Below, in pieces: positions 27,929 to 38,766 of a stretch of 64,000 nucleotides of DNA. A model generated the notes under the pieces. The model did no database searches and was not told the DNA's origin. It worked only from the letters and a program-made list of their open reading frames with translations. The stretch is from positions 4,009,338 to 4,073,337 of the forward strand of contig NZ_CM002299.1 in assembly GCF_000153125.2 (NCBI RefSeq). Direction: 5' to 3'. The stretch comes from Congregibacter litoralis KT71 (lineage in GTDB: Bacteria; Pseudomonadota; Gammaproteobacteria; Pseudomonadales; Halieaceae). How positions within the stretch are numbered: position 1 is the stretch's first letter; each line of letters opens with the position of its first letter. The position numbers were made by a program, and so were the translations under genes.

Positions 27929-29188
27929 TCATTCACTACTCAGGCGACGGCTCTCGGGGAGACTATCGGAGACCACATCGTCGGGCTGGGGCAGCTCGGG
28001 CAAGGGATTCGTGCGCAAGCCTGTGCCCACGCGGAACATCTCAGCCGCACTTGCGTGATCTCCCACAGCGGTCAGAAGGCGGCCCAGCTCGAGGCAGGCC
28101 TCTTCGCTGGCATTGGCGGCATAACTGCGCTCAAGATAATCCCGCGCTTTGGCCCACTGGCGCTCCACCATGGCAAGACGCCCGAGACAGAGGAGCAGCT
28201 CAGGGTCTTTATCGTGCTTGCGCAACCAGGTCTCCGCCGTCGCCAGCTGTTTTTGAGCCGTCTCTCGATTGATGCGACCGTAAAGGCTGACGAGCGCAGG
28301 CTTCCAGTTTTTCTTCAGACGACGCTCAATCTCCCGCTCCACGATGGTGACCTCGTCGCATCGCAACAAGGCCGACAGGTAATGAAGCTGCACCGATTCC
28401 TCGTCCACAAGCCGCCCCGGATACTTTTTCCAGCGCGATTTGAGTAGCTCCGTGTCGCCGGTCACGGCTGCCTGCTCCAGGAGGTCGTGGTGAATCTTTG
28501 CCTCCAGATCATCAAGCTCAAGGGCGCCGCCGATCCGATACTTGCGAAGGAGGGGCAACAGATCGAGCATCGCTTCGATATCACCGAGGCCATCGTAGAC
28601 CCGGCACAGCAGATGCAGAACCTGGGGGTGCTTGCCGGGATTCTTCTTCGCCGTCTCGAGGGTTCTCAGGGCTTTCTCGTACTGCCGGTCGTTGAGTTGC
28701 AACTCCGCCTGGGTGAGATCCACGGCAATCACCGCTTCTAAATCACTCTCGGCGGCCTGCATGAGCTGGCGGCTCATCGCCTCGGGCTCCTGGAGGCGAT
28801 AGCTGGCGCGGGCCGCCATCAGGTAATTGAGGAGGGGCGACTCGCTGTATTTGGCACCGCGAAGGAGCTGCTTCCGGGACTTCGCCCAGTTGCCCTCAAT
28901 AAAGTTGATCGTGCCGCGCCCCGTCAGGCGGGCCGACTGACGCAAACGTCGCTCCCCGGCCCAATTCAGCACGTTCGCCGGACTCGTGATGAGGCGATGC
29001 AGAAAACGCAGGGAGGCGTAGAGCAGCAGGACCACCGTCGCGATGAGGAGGATTCCCACCCAGAAGCTGGTCTCGACGGTATAGCCACCGTAGGCGATAA
29101 GAAGATAGCCGGGCTCGGTCTCGATGAGCGCGACAATTCCAACGCCGGCCACCAGGGCCAGCAACGCAACTAAAAATAAGCCGCCCAT
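27929..29188 (-). CDS. hemY: HemY-like TPR membrane protein of the haem cluster
   Basis: A 419-residue protein of the proteobacterial HemY family (not protoporphyrinogen oxidase). Two N-terminal hydrophobic segments (about residues 2-20 and 40-62) precede a cytoplasmic or periplasmic helical region with TPR-like repeats. It is last in hemC-hemD-hemX-hemY and its exact role in tetrapyrrole metabolism is not settled. The ATG at 29188 lies 4 bp past the hemX stop; an upstream in-frame ATG at 29281 would overlap hemX heavily and is rejected. Confidence 0.9.
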   Translation of the reverse strand: MGGLFLVALLALVAGVGIVALIETEPGYLLIAYGGYTVETSFWVGILLIATVVLLLYASLRFLHRLITSPANVLNWAGERRLRQSARLTGRGTINFIEGNWAKSRKQLLRGAKYSESPLLNYLMAARASYRLQEPEAMSRQLMQAAESDLEAVIAVDLTQAELQLNDRQYEKALRTLETAKKNPGKHPQVLHLLCRVYDGLGDIEAMLDLLPLLRKYRIGGALELDDLEAKIHHDLLEQAAVTGDTELLKSRWKKYPGRLVDEESVQLHYLSALLRCDEVTIVEREIERRLKKNWKPALVSLYGRINRETAQKQLATAETWLRKHDKDPELLLCLGRLAMVERQWAKARDYLERSYAANASEEACLELGRLLTAVGDHASAAEMFRVGTGLRTNPLPELPQPDDVVSDSLPESRRLSSE

Positions 29189-29192
29189 GGCG

Positions 29193-30524
29193 CTAGTTTC
29201 CGTTCCGGGCGAGGCGGGCCCGCACCGCGGAGTCCAGCGCCGTGAGTGAATTATTAAGATCCGGCAGCTCGACGGAAACACGCTCGTCGCGGATAAGCCG
29301 CAAATCCTCAGCCATGGCGACCGCAGCCTGCTCGTCAGCTTTGAAAAACTGCGTTACCCAGCCCTCGGCCCGCTCCAGGCTCTGGCGAAACAGCAGCTCG
29401 TTCCCTGACAGCATGGCCACCTGCGCCTGCTCCAGGAGCATGCGCATATTCTGCCGAACCAGGCCTTCGTATTGGGGATCCATGAGAGCCTCCACGGGCA
29501 CATCACGGCGACTCACGACGATGTACTCGGACAGCTTCTCTATGGCCATCTCATAGCCCTGGGACAGCCGCGTCTGCCAGTCTTCGGCGGTCACCGGTTC
29601 AATCTCAACCCGTTGATTGGGGAGCTCAAAAAGCACCAGAGCGTCGGTCTGGCGTATAAGGGCATCAAGGCGCAGGTACAGGCCCTGGATATCCAGCTTG
29701 GGCACGGCCTGGAGAGCCGCGATGTCGGCAGCCACGGCTGAGCGTAGCTTGACGAGGTCGGCGTCATCGAGGCCCCGCAGAATATTGTCCGCACTGCGCA
29801 ACAGCGCTTCTGCCGATTCCGTGTCGCCGGTCATGATCAGGCGTTGGTTGGCGAGGCGGAGAAGATACTGGACTTCGGCGATCTGCCAGCTTTCCCGGTC
29901 CTCGACGGTAAGGTCGCTGATAAGCTGCTGCTGTTCCCTCAGGGAACGCTGGAGGTTGCTGAGCTGTTCTTCCACCAAGCGTTTAACGCTGCCCGCAGCC
30001 TCGTTCGCCGTTGACTCGAGACGGCTCACTTGCCGCTGCTGCGTTTCCAGGGTCTGTTGCTGGGCCGCCAGTGCCCGCCGAAGGTCTTCCTCGGCGCGCG
30101 CCTGGCTGGCCTGCACACCCTCCATTTCAAGCTCAATCTTTCGCTGCAGGTTGTCGCGCATCTGATCAAAGGTCGTGACATCCTGACCGGAGACGGACTC
30201 CAGGCCCTGCACGCGCTGGAGCAAAACGGCTTCACGACGCTGCATATCCGTAAACAGGTAAAAGACGCCCACCGCCATAAACAGCACCAGGAGCAGAGCC
30301 AACCAGGCAATGGGCGCGGAGCCCGAGCGCTGGGTGCTCTTGTCGGCCGGCACTGCGGCTGCCGCAATGACCGTGGGATCGGGACTGGCGGGTTTGGGCT
30401 GCGGGGCGGGTGTCGCTGAGGCGGAGCCATCTGCCGGCCCCGGACTGTTTACGCCCGTAGCCTCGGCTGCGACTTCGTTCTGCTCGTCGCTGTGCTTCTC
30501 GCCCTGATTCTTCTCATCGCTCAA
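29193..30524 (-). CDS. hemX: HemX-like membrane protein
   Basis: A protein of about 443 residues in the HemX (uroporphyrinogen-III C-methyltransferase-like) family. An acidic, Pro/Ala-rich N-terminus is followed by one transmembrane helix (WLALLLVLFMAVGVFYLF), a coiled coil and a helical domain. I place the start at TTG 30524: it overlaps the hemD stop as TTGA and has GGGGGAG 8 nt upstream. An ATG at 30557 is an alternative giving 11 more residues. The family's role is unproven; E. coli HemX does not replace a methyltransferase. Confidence 0.85.
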   Translation of the reverse strand: MSDEKNQGEKHSDEQNEVAAEATGVNSPGPADGSASATPAPQPKPASPDPTVIAAAAVPADKSTQRSGSAPIAWLALLLVLFMAVGVFYLFTDMQRREAVLLQRVQGLESVSGQDVTTFDQMRDNLQRKIELEMEGVQASQARAEEDLRRALAAQQQTLETQQRQVSRLESTANEAAGSVKRLVEEQLSNLQRSLREQQQLISDLTVEDRESWQIAEVQYLLRLANQRLIMTGDTESAEALLRSADNILRGLDDADLVKLRSAVAADIAALQAVPKLDIQGLYLRLDALIRQTDALVLFELPNQRVEIEPVTAEDWQTRLSQGYEMAIEKLSEYIVVSRRDVPVEALMDPQYEGLVRQNMRMLLEQAQVAMLSGNELLFRQSLERAEGWVTQFFKADEQAAVAMAEDLRLIRDERVSVELPDLNNSLTALDSAVRARLARNGN

Positions 30525-31306
30525 TGCTGTGTCTCCCCCAGATGCGCTGTGCGCCATGCTGTCGCCGCTGCGAGCATGGCAGCGTCGGACGCATTTTCCG
30601 CGCACTCGACATGTGTCCAACCCAGGCCGAGTGCCTGCTCCGCGACGCGCTGCGACGGTACCAATAAGGTAGTCATCGCTAAGTTAGTGTGTTCCTCAGG
30701 TTGAAGCAAACTTGTCAGACGCTCCAATCCCTCCCCGCTGCTGACAAGAATCAGGGCCAAATCGTGATCCCCCAGCAGGTCCCGGCACGCCTGGCGATCG
30801 TGGGCGGCGTAGTCCCGTCGATAACAGGCCAGGGAGTCTACCTCGGCACCGCGTTCCCGGAGCTTTACCTCGAGAAATTTGCGACCCCCTTCTCCTTTAA
30901 CGATAAGCACGCGCTGGGACTGCAGTTCAGCCAGCCCGGGCATTGCCAGGAGACCTTCACTGCTCATATCCCGTTCCGGTCGCCGCACATCCAGTCCCTC
31001 GGCTTCAAGGCACAGGGCGGTACTCTTACCTACTGCCCAGTACAGCTGTCCCTGGGGGAGCTGCGGCCAGTAGTCCCGGATGCGCTCCACGCCCAGGCGC
31101 GCGGCATTGGCGCTGACAAAGATCACGTGGGCGTAACGGTCCAGATCCATCAGACGTTGACGCTGGGCACCCGGTAGGGGATCCAGGGGTTCTATCTGCA
31201 ACATGGGCAGATGGAGAGGTACAAAGCCCGCGTCCGAAAGCGCGCCTATCAAGCTATCCGCCTGCCCGGCGGGGCGGGTAACCAGTACCCGCTGCTCAGC
31301 GGTCAT
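30521..31306 (-). CDS. hemD: Uroporphyrinogen-III synthase HemD
   Basis: A 261-residue enzyme that closes and inverts hydroxymethylbilane to uroporphyrinogen III. The family is weakly conserved; recognisable segments are [13 protein letters not shown] at the start, [16 protein letters not shown], and [13 protein letters not shown] in the second domain. It overlaps hemC by 11 nt and hemX by 4 nt, consistent with one operon. Confidence 0.93.
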   Translation of the reverse strand: MTAEQRVLVTRPAGQADSLIGALSDAGFVPLHLPMLQIEPLDPLPGAQRQRLMDLDRYAHVIFVSANAARLGVERIRDYWPQLPQGQLYWAVGKSTALCLEAEGLDVRRPERDMSSEGLLAMPGLAELQSQRVLIVKGEGGRKFLEVKLRERGAEVDSLACYRRDYAAHDRQACRDLLGDHDLALILVSSGEGLERLTSLLQPEEHTNLAMTTLLVPSQRVAEQALGLGWTHVECAENASDAAMLAAATAWRTAHLGETQH

Positions 31307-32222
31307 AAACCTCGGCGAGAATCTCTGCCGCCCCGGCCTCGAGGAGGGAGTCGGCTACGGCGATACCCAGGGCCTCAGGTTCCTCCCTGCTGCCCCGGGC
31401 GTCCGCTCGAAGCGTATGGCTGCCGTCGGGTCGCCCCACGAGCCCCCTCAGCCATAGCTCGTCCCCCTCGTGGACGGCATAGGAGGCGATGGGCACTTCG
31501 CAGCCACCCTGGAGGCGGCGATTCAAAGCCCGCTCGGCCAGGACACGCTCCGCCGTGGGACCGTGGTGAAGCGGCTCGAGGAGCTTTCGCGTCGCGCTGT
31601 CATCACTACGAATTTCGATGCCCACGGCACCCTGCCCTCCCGCGGGCAGGGAGTCCGTCACGGGGATGCGCGCGCGGATGCGCTCTCCCATCTCCAGACG
31701 GATGAGCCCTGCGCAGGCAAGAATAACGGCGTCGTACTCGCCCTCGTCGAGCTTTCGGAGACGGGTGTTCACATTGCCCCGCAAAAAACGCACTTCGAGA
31801 TCCGGACGATTGGCGCGAAGCTGGCACTCGCGGCGGAGACTGGAGGTGCCGACGATGGCACCGGCGGGCAGGGCATCGAGATTCTCATAACGGTTGCTGA
31901 CAAACGCGTCCGCGGGCTCTTCGCGCTCGCAGATCACCGCAAGCTCCAAACCCTCGGGGAACTCCATGGGGACATCTTTCATGGAGTGCACCGCGATGTG
32001 CGCCCGACCGTCCAGGAGTGCGGTTTCCAGCTCTTTGACAAACAAGCCCTTACCACCCACCTTGGCCAGGGGAACATCCAGAATCTGATCGCCACGGCTG
32101 GTCATACCCAGGAGCTCGACGGTTATGCCGGGATGGGTCTCCAGCAGCGTGTCACGGACAAAATAGGCTTGCCAGAGGGCAAGGGGACTTTCTCGGGTAG
32201 CAATTACGACGTCAGCAGGCAT
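31296..32222 (-). CDS. hemC: Porphobilinogen deaminase HemC
   Basis: A 308-residue enzyme that joins four porphobilinogens into hydroxymethylbilane. The dipyrromethane cofactor is attached at the cysteine of LQGGCEVP (near residue 240; E. coli C242). [20 protein letters not shown] and GTSSLRR are conserved. It follows algR by about 50 bp on the same strand, as in Pseudomonas. Confidence 0.96.
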   Translation of the reverse strand: MPADVVIATRESPLALWQAYFVRDTLLETHPGITVELLGMTSRGDQILDVPLAKVGGKGLFVKELETALLDGRAHIAVHSMKDVPMEFPEGLELAVICEREEPADAFVSNRYENLDALPAGAIVGTSSLRRECQLRANRPDLEVRFLRGNVNTRLRKLDEGEYDAVILACAGLIRLEMGERIRARIPVTDSLPAGGQGAVGIEIRSDDSATRKLLEPLHHGPTAERVLAERALNRRLQGGCEVPIASYAVHEGDELWLRGLVGRPDGSHTLRADARGSREEPEALGIAVADSLLEAGAAEILAEVYDR

Positions 32223-32274
32223 GGAAACTCAACAGGGCCAAAAAAAGCCAATCATAGCATTCGGGCAGCGAGAC

Positions 32275-33012
32275 TCACCCCGTCAATGCGGCCTTAATCT
32301 CGCTGAGATGCCGCCGGCTCACCTGGGGCCGCGGACTCACATCTTTGAGTTCCACCACCCAGCCATCATCGGATCGAAGGAGGCGGGAGATATGAGCGCG
32401 GGCCACCAGCGCATTGCGATGCACGCGCAAAAACCGGGCCTCGAACTCCTGTTCCAGCTCCTTGAGGGACTCGCTCAACAGAATATCGCCGGAGGGCGCG
32501 CAGGCGCGCACGTACTTATCCTCTGCGAGAAAGCATCGGACATCCGCCACGGGCAGGGTTTCGATCCCGCGATGCCCGGCGCTGACGACCTCCTCCCGTC
32601 CGGCGCCAGCACCGGCACCAGCACCGGAAAAGCCGAGAGAATCCAGCTGGGCACGGTTCACCCGCACCGCCGCCTTGAGCGCGCCTTCAAGCTCCTTCTC
32701 TCGCACGGGCTTCAATAAATAGGCGATGGCATGATGCTGAAGCGCGGCCAGGGCGTACTCATCGTAGGCAGTGCAAAAAATCACCGCCGGCGCCGCGGGC
32801 TCATCAAGGAGATGACCCGCCACTTCGACCCCGTCCATTTCCGGCATACGAATATCCAGCAACACAATCTGCGGCTGCTCGGCGCGCACCAGGGTCAGGG
32901 CTGAACGCCCGTTATCCGCTTCAAAGCACCGGGCCTCGGGTCGCAGTCGCTGCAGCAGACGCAGGAGTCTTTGCCGGGCCAGAGGTTCGTCGTCTACAAC
33001 GAGAATCTTCAC
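32275..33012 (-). CDS. algR: LytTR response regulator, AlgR-like
   Basis: A 245-residue regulator with an N-terminal receiver domain (phosphoacceptor D53 in LLDIRMPEMDG; conserved Lys in YLLKPV) and a C-terminal LytTR DNA-binding domain (about 145-240). They are joined by a short Gly/Ala linker (GAGAGAGAG). Its position between the AlgZ-like sensor and hemC matches AlgR in Pseudomonas. By analogy it may control exopolysaccharide, motility or virulence-type genes, but no target is shown here. It overlaps the sensor gene by 4 nt. Confidence 0.9.
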   Translation of the reverse strand: MKILVVDDEPLARQRLLRLLQRLRPEARCFEADNGRSALTLVRAEQPQIVLLDIRMPEMDGVEVAGHLLDEPAAPAVIFCTAYDEYALAALQHHAIAYLLKPVREKELEGALKAAVRVNRAQLDSLGFSGAGAGAGAGREEVVSAGHRGIETLPVADVRCFLAEDKYVRACAPSGDILLSESLKELEQEFEARFLRVHRNALVARAHISRLLRSDDGWVVELKDVSPRPQVSRRHLSEIKAALTG

Positions 33013-34079
33013 AATGCCAGCCTCCCTTCGAGGGGAATACTGATGCGCGCACAGTAATCGCTCTCCCGGGCACCTACCGTGAGCGACGCTGCGGTACCGT
33101 ATTGCGCATCCAGGCGCTGCCGGATGTTATCCAGGGCCATGCGGTTCCCGCCCGAGCGATTCGCCGCGCCCTGGGGCAGCGGGTTCTGCACTTCGACATG
33201 GAGCACCGAAGGCTCACGCCAGGCGCGGATACTGACCTTGCCTCCTTTAGGGAGCTGGGAAATCCCGTGATACACCGCGTTCTCCACCAGTGGCTGGAGC
33301 AACAGGGCGGGCAGTGCCACCTCTTTGAGTGCGGGATCTATCTCCCACTCCACGGCAAGGCGATCCCCCAGCCGCAGCTGCTCAATCTTCAGATAGAGTT
33401 CGCAGAGATGGCATTCCTCCCTGAGGCTGCTATCGCGATCTCCCGACGACAAGGCCGCACGAAACAGCTCCGCGACGTCCTCGATAGCCTGTTCAGCTAG
33501 ATCCGGCTGCACGGCAATGAGGCTGGCGATACTGTTTAAGGTATTAAACAAAAAGTGGGGACGGATGCGCGCCCGCAGCGCATCGAGACGCAGCTGCAGT
33601 TCACTTCGCTGCTGAAAGGCCACACGCTGCTGAAGATAGGCATAGCGCAGCACCGTCGCCGCCAGAATCAGAGCGAGCAGTGCGTTGCGCAGTACCCAGT
33701 CAGAGAGCCCGCCGATTTGAGGCCCCAGTAAAGGATAGAAGCGGTACACGAGAATACTGGACAGGGCGCTCACCACCAGCACCAGCCCCAGGCATACGGC
33801 GGTTGCCGTGGCCGGTGTCATGGGCAGCAGGCGCTGACGCAAACGGCAAATCAGGGCGATGCACAGGAGAGTATTCCACTGCACAAAAAATGACCCCGTG
33901 CCCAGGGCCCGCCAGTCAAAGGCCGCCAGGGGTCCCAGGGCAAGCACATGCAGTAGCACCACCAGTTCCGCAAGGAGCACGGCCAGAAACACCGCGGGGG
34001 GCGCGCAAAGATCCGGGATGAAAAAGCCGTCCTCGCGCGAGGAGACCTCATCGGACGCTGGGGGGCCCGGGTGCTGCAT
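33009..34079 (-). CDS. algZ: LytS/AlgZ-type sensor histidine kinase
   Basis: A 356-residue membrane sensor with about six hydrophobic segments in residues 25-145, then a His_kinase (PF06580-type) module. The likely phosphorylated histidine is in [12 protein letters not shown] (near H174), with an ATPase region ending in [13 protein letters not shown]. It has no periplasmic sensor domain of size, as in AlgZ/FimS. It overlaps the algR gene (ATGA) and is divergent from argH, the same layout as in Pseudomonas. Confidence 0.88.
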   Translation of the reverse strand: MQHPGPPASDEVSSREDGFFIPDLCAPPAVFLAVLLAELVVLLHVLALGPLAAFDWRALGTGSFFVQWNTLLCIALICRLRQRLLPMTPATATAVCLGLVLVVSALSSILVYRFYPLLGPQIGGLSDWVLRNALLALILAATVLRYAYLQQRVAFQQRSELQLRLDALRARIRPHFLFNTLNSIASLIAVQPDLAEQAIEDVAELFRAALSSGDRDSSLREECHLCELYLKIEQLRLGDRLAVEWEIDPALKEVALPALLLQPLVENAVYHGISQLPKGGKVSIRAWREPSVLHVEVQNPLPQGAANRSGGNRMALDNIRQRLDAQYGTAASLTVGARESDYCARISIPLEGRLAL

Positions 34080-34236
34080 GCTAGACCTCCAAACAGTAAC
34101 GATCGCCAGCCGCGCGGAAACAAACGGTCTGGGAACGCGGGAAAACTCCCTTTATGCGCTGATATACTTGCACGCCTCTCAAGCCGGGACAAGCAGCGGC
34201 CCCGGGGAACACTCCAGCTACAGGAACATCCAGACT

Positions 34237-35634
34237 ATGTCGGACCAGAGCGACAATGCCAGCCTTTGGGGCGGCCGTTTCACCGAGGCCACAGACAGCT
34301 TCGTGCAGCGGTTTACCGCCTCCGTAAGTTTCGACCAGAGGATGGCTGCACAGGATATCCGCGGCTCCCTGGCGCACGCCCAGATGCTCACGGGTGCAGG
34401 TATTCTGAGTGCCGAGGAGCACGAGGCGATTGTCGAGGGTCTCGCCCGGGTGCAGGAGGAAATCAACAACGGCGATTTTCCCTGGTCCGTTGAACGGGAA
34501 GACGTGCACATGAACATCGAGGCGCGTCTCACGGCCCTCATCGGTGATGCCGGGAAGAAGCTGCACACCGGACGCTCACGCAATGATCAGGTGGCGACGG
34601 ACATACGCCTGTATCTCCGCGATGCCATCGACGCTATCTGCGAAGAGCTCACACGACTGCAAAAGGGATTGGTGGGCCTGGCTCACACCCATGCGGCGAC
34701 AGTAATGCCGGGCTTCACCCACCTCCAGGGCGCGCAGCCCGTCACCTTCGGGCACCATATGCTGGCCTGGAATGAGATGCTCGAACGGGACTACGGTCGT
34801 CTCGAGGACTGCCGCGCGCGCATGAACCAGTGTCCCCTGGGGGCTGCGGCCCTGGCGGGCACGACATTCCCCATTGATCGCGCGCGCACCTCTGATGCCC
34901 TGGGCTTTGACCAGCCCACACGGAATTCTCTGGATTCCGTGTCCGACAGAGACTTTGCCATCGAGTTCACAGCGGCCTCGGCCCTGATCCTCACCCACCT
35001 CTCCCGCATGAGCGAGGAGCTGGTGCTCTGGACTTCGGCGCAGTTTCAGTTTGTGGAGCTGCCGGACCGTTTCTGCACCGGTTCATCCATCATGCCTCAG
35101 AAGAAGAACCCCGATGTACCCGAGCTGGTACGAGGGAAGACGGGGCGGGTAAACGGTCACCTGGTGGCTCTGCTGACCTTAATGAAATCGCAGCCCCTGG
35201 CGTACAACAAAGACAATCAGGAAGACAAAGAGCCGCTCTTTGACTGCATCGACACCGTGCTGGATTGCCTGCGCGCCTTTGGCGACATGGTGCCGCACAT
35301 CAAACCCCGGGAGGCGCGTCTCCGGGAAGCGGCCCGGGCGGGCTTTGCCACCGCCACAGATCTTGCCGATTACCTGGTGCGCAAGGGCCTGCCGTTTCGC
35401 GATGCCCACGAGGTCGTGGGAAAGGCCGTGGCCGAGGGGGTGCGCCTGGAAACGGATCTTGCGGACATGTCCCTGGACAGGTTGCAGAGTTTCAGCGAAC
35501 TCATTGGTGAGGATGTATTCGATGTGCTGACTGTGGAGGGCTCCGTGGCAGCGCGGGATCACCTGGGAGGTACGGCACCCGCACAGGTGACATCCGCCGC
35601 CACGGATGCGGCAACGCGTCTCGAGAGTCGCTAG
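34237..35634 (+). CDS. argH: Argininosuccinate lyase ArgH
   Basis: A 465-residue enzyme that cleaves argininosuccinate to arginine and fumarate. The fumarase/aspartase-superfamily signature [12 protein letters not shown] lies at about 282-293, with [13 protein letters not shown] and the WGGRF start. The ATG at 34237 gives the standard N-terminus; a much longer upstream frame overlaps the divergent sensor gene and is rejected. Confidence 0.96.
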   Translation: MSDQSDNASLWGGRFTEATDSFVQRFTASVSFDQRMAAQDIRGSLAHAQMLTGAGILSAEEHEAIVEGLARVQEEINNGDFPWSVEREDVHMNIEARLTALIGDAGKKLHTGRSRNDQVATDIRLYLRDAIDAICEELTRLQKGLVGLAHTHAATVMPGFTHLQGAQPVTFGHHMLAWNEMLERDYGRLEDCRARMNQCPLGAAALAGTTFPIDRARTSDALGFDQPTRNSLDSVSDRDFAIEFTAASALILTHLSRMSEELVLWTSAQFQFVELPDRFCTGSSIMPQKKNPDVPELVRGKTGRVNGHLVALLTLMKSQPLAYNKDNQEDKEPLFDCIDTVLDCLRAFGDMVPHIKPREARLREAARAGFATATDLADYLVRKGLPFRDAHEVVGKAVAEGVRLETDLADMSLDRLQSFSELIGEDVFDVLTVEGSVAARDHLGGTAPAQVTSAATDAATRLESR

Positions 35635-35720
35635 GCATGGCAGGGGGCGTTTATACTCTCCCCCTTCGCGTTTTGTCAGCGCTCCACACACGCAAACCAC
35701 CTACAAACAGGAAAGCTCCA

Positions 35721-35939
35721 TTGATACCCCCGCGGCAAATGAGACAGGTCTCCCGAACAGGGTTCATCCCATCAAGCATAGCCATAATCGCTGCATTCCT
35801 GGCCCTGACGGGCTGTGGGCAGATGGGCGCGCTCTACCAGCCGCAGCCTGAGGAACCCCAGACCGCACAGTTGGCTGCACAGATGGCCTCATCAAACCAC
35901 GGCAGCTCCCTCGCGGGACCAAGCGGATCGGGAGACTAG
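35721..35939 (+). CDS. lptM: LptM/LppL-like small lipoprotein
   Basis: A lipoprotein of about 72 residues with a basic N-terminus, a hydrophobic segment and the lipobox LTGC. The CGQMGALYQP after it is the LptM family motif. LptM is a small partner of the LPS translocon LptDE and is commonly encoded upstream of lysA, as here. The start is taken as TTG 35721 because AGGAAAG lies 5 nt before it; the in-frame ATG at 35739 has no clear ribosome-binding site. Confidence 0.85.
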   Translation: MIPPRQMRQVSRTGFIPSSIAIIAAFLALTGCGQMGALYQPQPEEPQTAQLAAQMASSNHGSSLAGPSGSGD

Positions 35940-35945
35940 AGGTCT

Positions 35946-37190
35946 ATGGGATTTTCCTACCGCGAGGGGCGGCTTTTTGCCGAGGAACTGGACTGCGAAA
36001 CGCTGGCAGAAGAGTACGGCACGCCCTGCTACCTGTATTCCCGAGCCGCTATGGAGGCCGCCCTGGCGGAGTACCATGATGCGCTCTCGGGCTGCGAGCA
36101 TCTGGTGTGCTACGCCGTTAAAGCGAATTCCAATCTGGCGGTCCTCGACACGCTGGCCCGCCAGGGGGCGGGCTTTGACATCGTATCCGTCGGCGAGTTG
36201 GAGCGAGTTCTCGCTGCAGGCGGCGATCCGGGGAAGGTGGTGTTCTCCGGGGTCGTCAAACGGCGGGAAGAAATGCACCGCGCCCTGGAGCTGGGTATCC
36301 GTTGCTTCAACGTCGAGTCCGAGGCAGAGCTTGAGGTGTTACAGGAGGTTGCCGCGGCCCTTGGCAAACGCGCTCCCGTGTCCGTGCGGGTCAATCCCGA
36401 TGTGGATGCGGGCACTCACCCCTACATCTCCACTGGTCTTCGGGAAAACAAGTTCGGCGTCGCCACGGATGTTGCCATGAAGCTGCTACGCCATGGCAAA
36501 ACCCTGCCCAACATCGACGTGATCGGCCTGGACTGCCACATCGGTTCTCAACTCACCGATATGGCGCCCCTGCTGGAGTCATTGCGGCAGCTGTTAGTGA
36601 TGGTCGATACCCTGGAAGCCGAGGGCATCCGCATTCATCACCTGGATCTCGGTGGCGGCATCGGTGTGCGCTACAAAGATGAAGAGCCTCCCGCCATCGC
36701 CGACTACATTGCCGCGGTGCGCAAGGCCCTGGGCGACCGGAAGCTGTGCCTGGTGTTCGAACCCGGGCGCTCCATCGTTGCCAATGCGGGGGTGCTACTC
36801 ACCCGCGTGCATTACACCAAGGAGACGGATGCGCACAGCTTCGCCCTGGTGGATGCCGCCATGAACGATTTCATCCGACCAGCGCTCTACCAGGCCTGGG
36901 TGGATATTCAGACAACGGCCCCCAGCGAGGAGCCCATCCGAACCTGGAATATTGTGGGCCCCGTCTGCGAGACCGGCGACTTCCTGGGCAAGGATCGCGA
37001 TCTGGCATTGGCGCCGGGCACCCTCCTCGCCATCCACGGTGCGGGTGCCTACGGCTTTGTTATGAGCTCCAACTACAACACACGCCCTCGCGCTGCAGAA
37101 GTTATGATTGATGGCAGCAGCTCGCAGCTCGTTCGGGAGCGGGAAAGCATCGGGGATCTGCTCCGCGGTGAACACCGCCTGCGCCAGTAG
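35946..37190 (+). CDS. lysA: Diaminopimelate decarboxylase LysA
   Basis: A 414-residue PLP enzyme that makes lysine from meso-diaminopimelate. The PLP lysine is K59 in YAVKAN. Conserved segments include GLDCHIGSQL, the glycine loop LDLGGGIGV, the EPGRSIVANAG phosphate site and the VCETGDFL cysteine motif. It lies 6 bp after lptM and leads into dapF, so two lysine / cell-wall genes are paired. Confidence 0.96.
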   Translation: MGFSYREGRLFAEELDCETLAEEYGTPCYLYSRAAMEAALAEYHDALSGCEHLVCYAVKANSNLAVLDTLARQGAGFDIVSVGELERVLAAGGDPGKVVFSGVVKRREEMHRALELGIRCFNVESEAELEVLQEVAAALGKRAPVSVRVNPDVDAGTHPYISTGLRENKFGVATDVAMKLLRHGKTLPNIDVIGLDCHIGSQLTDMAPLLESLRQLLVMVDTLEAEGIRIHHLDLGGGIGVRYKDEEPPAIADYIAAVRKALGDRKLCLVFEPGRSIVANAGVLLTRVHYTKETDAHSFALVDAAMNDFIRPALYQAWVDIQTTAPSEEPIRTWNIVGPVCETGDFLGKDRDLALAPGTLLAIHGAGAYGFVMSSNYNTRPRAAEVMIDGSSSQLVRERESIGDLLRGEHRLRQ

Positions 37191-37217
37191 ATCCACCAGC
37201 GGGACCACAACACTAAG

Positions 37218-38048
37218 ATGCCGGTTAAATTTACAAAAATGCATGGTGCGGGCAACGATTTCGTGATGATCGACACCATCAGCCAGCGGATCAAGCTGAG
37301 ACCCCGGGATATCCGGCGTATCGCTGATCGCCGCCGCGGCGTCGGCTGTGACCAGGTGCTCCTCGTCGAACCTCCGGGACAGCCCGAAGCGGATTTTCGC
37401 TATCGCATCTTTAATGCCGACGGCAGCGAGGCGGGGCAATGCGGCAACGGCGCCCGCTGCTTTGCCCGCTTTGTCAGGCACCGAAGACTGACGCACCTTA
37501 CGACCATGGTTGTAGAAGCCGGCAGCAGCCTCATGACGCTGCGCCTGAGGGAGAATCACGAGGTTGAGGTGGACATGGGCGCGCCCCTTTTCACCCCCGC
37601 CGACATACCCTTTCGCCGGGCTGAGACCGCGCCCGAGTACGAACTCACCGCCGCTGGCGAAACCCTTCGTGTGGGCGTCCTGTCCATGGGCAACCCCCAC
37701 GCGGTGTTGCGCGTAAACGACGTCAACGATGGCAGCCTGGAACGCCTCGGCGAGGCTATTCGCAGCCATGAAGACTTCCCCGAAGAAACCAATGCCGGTT
37801 TTCTCGAGGTCGTAGACCGGACGCACGTGCGTCTTCGGGTGTTCGAGCGCGGTGTCGGAGAAACTGAAGCCTGTGGTTCCGGTGCCTGTGCCGCCGTTGT
37901 TTACGGCCGGCGCATGGGGTGGCTCGATGACAGAGTGACAGTGGAATTGACCGGGGGTAAGCTTCACATCCAGTGGCAGGGCGACGACTCATCGGTACTC
38001 ATGACCGGTCCCACCGCAATCAGCTTCGAAGGCACCATCAGACTGTAA
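37218..38048 (+). CDS. dapF: Diaminopimelate epimerase DapF
   Basis: A 276-residue cofactor-independent epimerase converting LL- to meso-diaminopimelate. The two catalytic cysteines are in GQCGNGARC (C75) and ACGSGACA (C219), matching E. coli C73 and C217. The N-terminal KMHGAGNDFV motif is intact. It precedes a DUF484 gene and xerC, the usual order in gammaproteobacteria. Confidence 0.96.
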   Translation: MPVKFTKMHGAGNDFVMIDTISQRIKLRPRDIRRIADRRRGVGCDQVLLVEPPGQPEADFRYRIFNADGSEAGQCGNGARCFARFVRHRRLTHLTTMVVEAGSSLMTLRLRENHEVEVDMGAPLFTPADIPFRRAETAPEYELTAAGETLRVGVLSMGNPHAVLRVNDVNDGSLERLGEAIRSHEDFPEETNAGFLEVVDRTHVRLRVFERGVGETEACGSGACAAVVYGRRMGWLDDRVTVELTGGKLHIQWQGDDSSVLMTGPTAISFEGTIRL

Positions 38049-38106
38049 ATCGGGCTTGGGACTCAGAATCCACCCCGCTATCCGACCATAAGAGGCACAG
38101 CAACGC

Positions 38107-38763
38107 GTGGACGAAGACGATATTCGAGACTTCCTGGTTCAGAACCCGGACTATTTTCAGAAGAATCCCGAGCTCCTGGGACTTATCGAGGTTCCCCACG
38201 CCAGCGGTGCGGCGGTGTCCTTGGTCGAGCGCCAGGTCAGCGTACTTCGCGACCGCAACGTAGATCTTCGCCATCGCCTCAGAGATCTCGGCAGCACCGC
38301 AAAAGACAATGATCAGATGTTTGCCGATACCCGACAGCTGGTGCTGGGTTTACTCCCGGCCAAAACCGTCGAGGAACTCGAAGGGGCGCTTATTCGCGTC
38401 CTGCGTGACATCTTTGATATCGAATACGCGAGCCTGACACTCTTTGAAGAGGCTGCAGAGCACGCAGGCGCCGTGCGACGGGTGCCCGAATCACAGCTCA
38501 AGGGCAAGCTGGGAGGATTGTTGGTACGTGGCAACGCGGGATGCGGTGCCCTCCGCGCCGATGATTTTGAATTTTTGTTTCCCGGCGCCACGCTCGTGGG
38601 CTCTGCGGCCATCGCGCTGATCGAGAGTAATGGTAAAGCCCTTGGGGCGCTTGCCGTTGGCAGCTCTGATGCGGGTCACTACGATAGTGACATGGGAACC
38701 CTGTTCCTGGAGTTCGCTGCCGAGGTTATCGCGGGATTACTGCAACGGATCGATCCCTCCTAG
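38107..38763 (+). CDS. DUF484 family protein
   Basis: A 218-residue protein of the DUF484 family, with a conserved N-terminus (FLVQNPDYFQKNPELL), a short coiled coil and a GAF-like C-terminal domain. Its function is unknown, but the gene is nearly always found between dapF and xerC, as here. The start is GTG at 38107. It ends 3 bp before xerC. Confidence 0.9.
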   Translation: MDEDDIRDFLVQNPDYFQKNPELLGLIEVPHASGAAVSLVERQVSVLRDRNVDLRHRLRDLGSTAKDNDQMFADTRQLVLGLLPAKTVEELEGALIRVLRDIFDIEYASLTLFEEAAEHAGAVRRVPESQLKGKLGGLLVRGNAGCGALRADDFEFLFPGATLVGSAAIALIESNGKALGALAVGSSDAGHYDSDMGTLFLEFAAEVIAGLLQRIDPS

Positions 38764-38766
38764 ACC

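Noticed and set aside
32221..34021. Open frames in the plus strand opposite algR and algZ
   Set aside because: They are shadows of the two-component genes, whose domains and overlap are clear on the minus strand.
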